A DNA stretch of 8,628 bases from Flavobacteriaceae bacterium (GTDB taxonomy: Bacteria; Bacteroidota; Bacteroidia; Flavobacteriales; Flavobacteriaceae): assembly GCA_018623955.1 (NCBI GenBank), contig JAAZUX010000024.1, positions 1 through 8,628 of the forward strand, read 5' to 3'. Under the pieces are notes generated by a model. The model saw only the letters and a program-made list of their open reading frames with translations. It searched no databases and was not told the DNA's origin. Position numbers and translations under genes: made by a program. Of this stretch, positions 6,119-8,628 are shown piece after piece (within the stretch, counting starts at the first letter, position 1; every line of letters begins with the position of its first letter).

Positions 6119-6517
6119 TTAAGTATTAATGATTTTGCATCGGCAAAATTTGAGGTTATAAAAATGAATTCCTGCAAGCAATATTGCAGTTGTATACGTA
6201 ATGTATTCGGGGATGGGAAATAGCCCCCCTTTCTCATTCATTATCATTCCGAAAAGAAGAACCCAGCTTGACCAAAAAAGATATTTCATCAAACCCTTTG
6301 TAGTCGTTTGTGTTGAAAAATAGACCATAAAAAAAGAAATAATCAAAAAGATATAATCTAAATTTTTCCACCAAATTGGAGCGGTTATATGTTCAGTAAT
6401 TGAGTAGTTATATGTTATAATAATAAAAGGCGTAGCAATACAATGTATCACACAAAGCGCACATGCCAAAACTCCAAAAGTATCGGAGTTAATTATTAAA
6501 ATTTTAATTAATTTCAA
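6119..6517 (-). CDS. MerC-family membrane protein
   Basis: A 132-residue protein with four predicted membrane helices (about 13-36, 53-71, 77-93, 104-120). Helix 1 has the MerC signature CALCVIHCIATP, with C19, C22, H25 and C26 lining a metal route, and the C-terminus carries FCRC (C125, C127). MerC proteins move Hg(II) in mercury resistance loci, but no merA, merT or merP is present here. In Bacteroidetes, stand-alone MerC-domain genes beside Fur-type regulators and COG0523 GTPases more likely handle zinc; that is inference from context. It is the first gene of the minus-strand operon. Its start codon lies about 21 bases downstream of the predicted -7 element and it overlaps none of the operator half-sites. 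Confidence 0.88.
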   Translation of the reverse strand: MKLIKILIINSDTFGVLACALCVIHCIATPFIIITYNYSITEHITAPIWWKNLDYIFLIISFFMVYFSTQTTTKGLMKYLFWSSWVLLFGMIMNEKGGLFPIPEYITYTTAILLAGIHFYNLKFCRCKIINT

Positions 6518-6528
6518 TTTGTAGAATC

Positions 6529-6560
6529 TTTATAGTTGCAAACATAAAGATGTATATTTG
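6529..6560 (+). promoter_or_regulatory. Promoter of the Fur/Zur-type regulator gene
   Basis: The -7 element TATATTTG (6553-6560) is a full match to TAnnTTTG. The best -33 candidate at the ideal 20-nt spacing is TTTA (6529-6532), one base off TTTG. The expected start of transcription, near 6567, falls inside the 7-1-7 palindrome (6565-6579), so a bound repressor would cover it. Confidence 0.65.
6534..6540. promoter_or_regulatory. Third operator half-site
   Basis: AGTTGCA repeats the right half of the palindrome at 6565-6579. Extended by one base on each side it is the exact reverse complement of TTGCAACTA at 6564-6572. It overlaps the -7 element and start region of the minus-strand promoter. 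Confidence 0.55.
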
Positions 6561-6569
6561 TTATTGCAA
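6539..6569 (-). promoter_or_regulatory. Promoter of the MerC-G3E operon
   Basis: Read on the minus strand, TTG (6569-6567), 20 nt, then TATGTTTG (6546-6539) fits the Bacteroidetes promoter consensus. The -33 part lies within the 7-1-7 palindrome and the -7 part overlaps the extra half-site at 6534-6540. A repressor at these sites would shut off both divergent promoters. Confidence 0.65.
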
Positions 6570-6579
6570 CTAAGTTGCA
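6565..6579. promoter_or_regulatory. Perfect 7-1-7 palindrome, putative Fur/Zur operator
   Basis: TGCAACT-A-AGTTGCA is a perfect 7-bp inverted repeat around one base, the geometry typical of Fur-superfamily boxes. It lies in the 75-bp divergent region between the Fur-family gene and the MerC operon, covering the predicted start site of one promoter and the -33 element of the other. The base content differs from the iron Fur box (GATAAT type), in keeping with a distinct metal specificity. Confidence 0.7.
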
Positions 6580-6592
6580 GTAAATTTATAGA

Positions 6593-6979
6593 ATGGGGGT
6601 AGTTCGGAAAACAAAATCATTGGAGTTGGTATTGAATGAATTTCAAGGCTCAACATTGGCCATTTCAGTAATTGAGCTTATAAAAAAACTCAATTCAAAA
6701 TTGAATAAAACCACCATTTATCGAATTTTAGAAAAGCTAGAAGATGATGGCATTTTGCATTCGTTTTTAGGAAATAATGGGGTTAAATGTTATGCAAGGT
6801 GTAGAAATTGTTCAAAGTCAAATCACTCCGACATGCATCCTCATTTTGAATGTGTTGATTGTGGTAAAATTGATTGCTTAACTGTAGAAGTTCAAATCCC
6901 AACGATTCCTAATCGAGAAGTTCGTTCATCCCAAATTTTATTTCGGGGTATATGCGAGGCCTGTTTTAGTTTAAATTGA
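6593..6979 (+). CDS. Fur-family metalloregulator, probably Zur-like
   Basis: A 128-residue repressor of the Fur superfamily. The winged-helix DNA-binding part includes NKTTIYRILEKLEDDGILHSF (38-58). The dimerisation part has the hallmark HPHFECVDCGK (82-92) and ends with CEAC. Cys87/Cys90 with Cys121/Cys124 form the usual structural zinc site. An extra CxxC (C70, C73) and H78/H82/H84 supply candidates for the sensing site. It is shorter than typical Fur (about 135-150) and lacks a long His-rich tail. It is divergent from a COG0523/MerC operon with a shared palindrome, which favours zinc over iron sensing and suggests autoregulation; this assignment is inference. The ATG at 6593 is chosen because the predicted transcript start is near 6567 and the next region downstream is already conserved. 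Confidence 0.92.
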   Translation: MGVVRKTKSLELVLNEFQGSTLAISVIELIKKLNSKLNKTTIYRILEKLEDDGILHSFLGNNGVKCYARCRNCSKSNHSDMHPHFECVDCGKIDCLTVEVQIPTIPNREVRSSQILFRGICEACFSLN

Positions 6980-7042
6980 TTCATCAAATCTAAGGGTGTA
7001 CTTACTGTTGTAATGGGCAGCCAACCCAAAAAATGAAAGCCG

Positions 7043-8628
7043 TCAATTTGTATTACTAAATGAATAAGGAACGTGCCCTTTTTGACCGGCCCAATTGGGG
7101 TTGGGTTGCTCACTCATTTGGAACTCAATTTTTCCCCCGGCCTGTATGATGTCAAAATCTATATAACTGTTATTCCAGTTTTGCCCATTTAAGGAAGCAG
7201 AATTGATGTAAACATTATTTCTATTGTTCTCGGGAGCCGAAATGGTAAACTGTTTTCCATTTTGTAGGGAGAGTGTGGCTTTTTTAAACAATGGACTTCC
7301 AATAACGTATTGATCCACTCCGGGAGTAACAGGATAAAAACCTAAGGCGCTAAATACATACCAAGCGGAGGTCTGACCGTTGTCCTCGTCACCACAATAG
7401 CCATCGGGTGTAGGGGCATATAATTTGGCCAAAACGTTTCTGATCTTTTCCTGTGTCTTGTGGGCTTGATTGGCATAATTATACAAATAAATCATGTGCT
7501 GTATGGGTTGATTACCGTGAGCATAGTTTCCCATGTTGACGATTTGCATTTCACGGATTTCGTGGATGGTAAAGCCGTAATAGGAATTGTCAAATTTTGG
7601 GGGCATTTCAAAGACCTCGTCCAGTTTTGAAGCAAAGGCTTCTTTTCCTCCCATCAATTGGATCAGACCTTCAACATCGTGAAAAACAGACCAAGTATAG
7701 TGCAAACTATTCCCTTCGGTAAAAGCATCACCCCATTTTAGGGGATTAAAAGGGGATTGAAATACTCCATCCTTGTTCTTACCACGCATCCACTGTGTTT
7801 GTGGATCAAATAGATTTTTGTAATTCAGGGATTTCCTAAAAAATTGATCCGCCAGGTCTTGCTTACCCATTTTCCGGGCCATCTGAGCAACCGTAAAATC
7901 AGCATAAGCATACTCTAGGGTTCGGGCTGCATTTTCGTTGATCCCCACATCGTAGGGAACATATCCCAATTGATTGTAGTATTCGACTCCTTCCCTACCC
8001 ACAGAATTGATGACCCTACCATTGGATTGGGGTCGGTTTTTGGAGGTGGTTGCGTTTTTGAGCATGGCCTCCAATAAAACATCAGTTTGTTCAATTTTAA
8101 CCCCTTTTAAGAATGCATCTGCAATGATGGGGGACGAATTGGAACCGATCATTACATTTCTATGCCCCGGACTGGCCCATTCGGGCAACCAACCCGATTC
8201 TTTGTAGGTATTGGCCAGGCCTTCCATGATTTGAGCATTCAGTTCTGGATACATCAAATTGAAAAAAGGAAAAACCGCCCGAAAAGTATCCCAAAAACCG
8301 TTGTCGGTAAACATATAGCCGGAAAGGACTTTTCCATTGTAGGGGCTGTAATGCACAACTTCTCCCGCCTTGTTAATTTCATGAAATTTCCTTGGAAAAA
8401 GTAATACCCGATAAAGGCACGAGTAAAAGGTTTTGATGTTTTCTTGGTTTGCATCATAAATTTTAATTCTCCCCAATTCCTTCTCCCAAGCGTCTTTTGC
8501 TTTTGACTTGGTTTGCTCAAAAGTGTCCTTGCCAATTTCACGATCCAAATTGAGTTGGGCTTGCTCCTGACTGATAAAGGAGGAAGCTACTTTGACATTT
8601 ACCGATTCTCCTCTTTTGGTTTTAAAAC
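7043..8628 (-). CDS. GH92 exo-alpha-mannosidase, C-terminal part (cut by window edge)
   Basis: The frame is open to the window edge. Translation upstream of the apparent TTG start at 8548 continues with good family sequence (ESVNVKVASSFISQEQAQLNL), so the true start lies beyond 8628 and about 527 residues are visible. GH92 enzymes are calcium-dependent, inverting exo-mannosidases that trim alpha-mannosides, for instance from N-glycans or yeast mannan. Visible family motifs are GFWDTFR, SGWLPEW, WGDAFTEGNSLHYTW with the likely acid Glu (codon near 7717), and GDEDNGQTSAWYVFSALGFYPV with the likely base pair of Asp. The Glu-to-Asp-x-Asp distance (109 and 111 residues) matches the arrangement I recall for the Bacteroides enzyme Bt3990. 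It ends in a short beta-sandwich-like tail. The protein should be exported, but its signal peptide is not in view. It converges on the Fur-type gene, with 63 bases between stops and no clear terminator there. Confidence 0.96.
   Translation of the reverse strand, partial: FKTKRGESVNVKVASSFISQEQAQLNLDREIGKDTFEQTKSKAKDAWEKELGRIKIYDANQENIKTFYSCLYRVLLFPRKFHEINKAGEVVHYSPYNGKVLSGYMFTDNGFWDTFRAVFPFFNLMYPELNAQIMEGLANTYKESGWLPEWASPGHRNVMIGSNSSPIIADAFLKGVKIEQTDVLLEAMLKNATTSKNRPQSNGRVINSVGREGVEYYNQLGYVPYDVGINENAARTLEYAYADFTVAQMARKMGKQDLADQFFRKSLNYKNLFDPQTQWMRGKNKDGVFQSPFNPLKWGDAFTEGNSLHYTWSVFHDVEGLIQLMGGKEAFASKLDEVFEMPPKFDNSYYGFTIHEIREMQIVNMGNYAHGNQPIQHMIYLYNYANQAHKTQEKIRNVLAKLYAPTPDGYCGDEDNGQTSAWYVFSALGFYPVTPGVDQYVIGSPLFKKATLSLQNGKQFTISAPENNRNNVYINSASLNGQNWNNSYIDFDIIQAGGKIEFQMSEQPNPNWAGQKGHVPYSFSNTN

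Noticed and set aside
6119..6517. Mercury-resistance locus because of the MerC domain
   Set aside because: No MerA, MerT, MerP or MerR is present. The regulator is Fur-family and the partner is a COG0523 GTPase, so a mercury role is unlikely.
8546..8548. TTG at 8548 as the start of the GH92 gene
   Set aside because: The frame continues upstream to the window edge with family-like sequence, and 501 residues is too short for GH92. It is an internal Leu codon.

Overview
The window looks like chromosomal DNA of a marine or environmental Flavobacteriia (Bacteroidetes). Supporting signs are low-GC sequence, promoters of the Bacteroidetes type (TTTG about 20 nt before TAnnTTTG), a tRNA gene without an encoded CCA, and the gene content: a GH92 mannosidase, a secreted lipoprotein esterase and a COG0523 GTPase. 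The genus cannot be told from the sequence alone.

Layout. (1) 1-140: an initiator tRNA-fMet with its own terminator. (2) 140-3860: an AT-rich accessory stretch downstream of the tRNA. It holds a secreted protein with an HE-x3-H motif (226-1461), a CE1/LpqC-type lipoprotein esterase (1743-2618), and a divergently oriented two-gene unit made of a DUF6249-like membrane protein and a small XRE repressor (3632-3015). It is dotted with related repeats. Copies of the tRNA 3' end plus its terminator recur at 1639 and, more weakly, at 3806. A 96-bp unit occurs twice (1547-1642 and 2716-2811), and an attC-like imperfect palindrome lies directly after the first gene. This looks like a tRNA-proximal hotspot carrying scars of past insertions, but no integrase is visible. 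(3) 3887-6979: a metal-homeostasis locus. A Fur/Zur-type regulator (6593-6979, +) is transcribed away from a four-gene unit on the minus strand: MerC-family membrane protein, G3E/COG0523 GTPase, an NTF2/SnoaL-like protein, and a protein whose layout resembles a beta-carbonic anhydrase that has lost most metal ligands. The 75-bp divergent intergenic region carries back-to-back promoters and a perfect 7-1-7 palindrome of the kind Fur-family repressors bind. (4) 7043-8628: the C-terminal part of a GH92 exo-alpha-mannosidase on the minus strand, visibly more GC-rich, running off the window edge.

How the genes may work together. The Fur-family protein probably represses itself and the opposite operon when zinc is sufficient. 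On zinc depletion the operon would supply a membrane metal-transport or metal-binding protein (MerC) and a metallochaperone GTPase. The two small downstream proteins are the least understood part and the best candidates for something new. Their role is inferred from position only.
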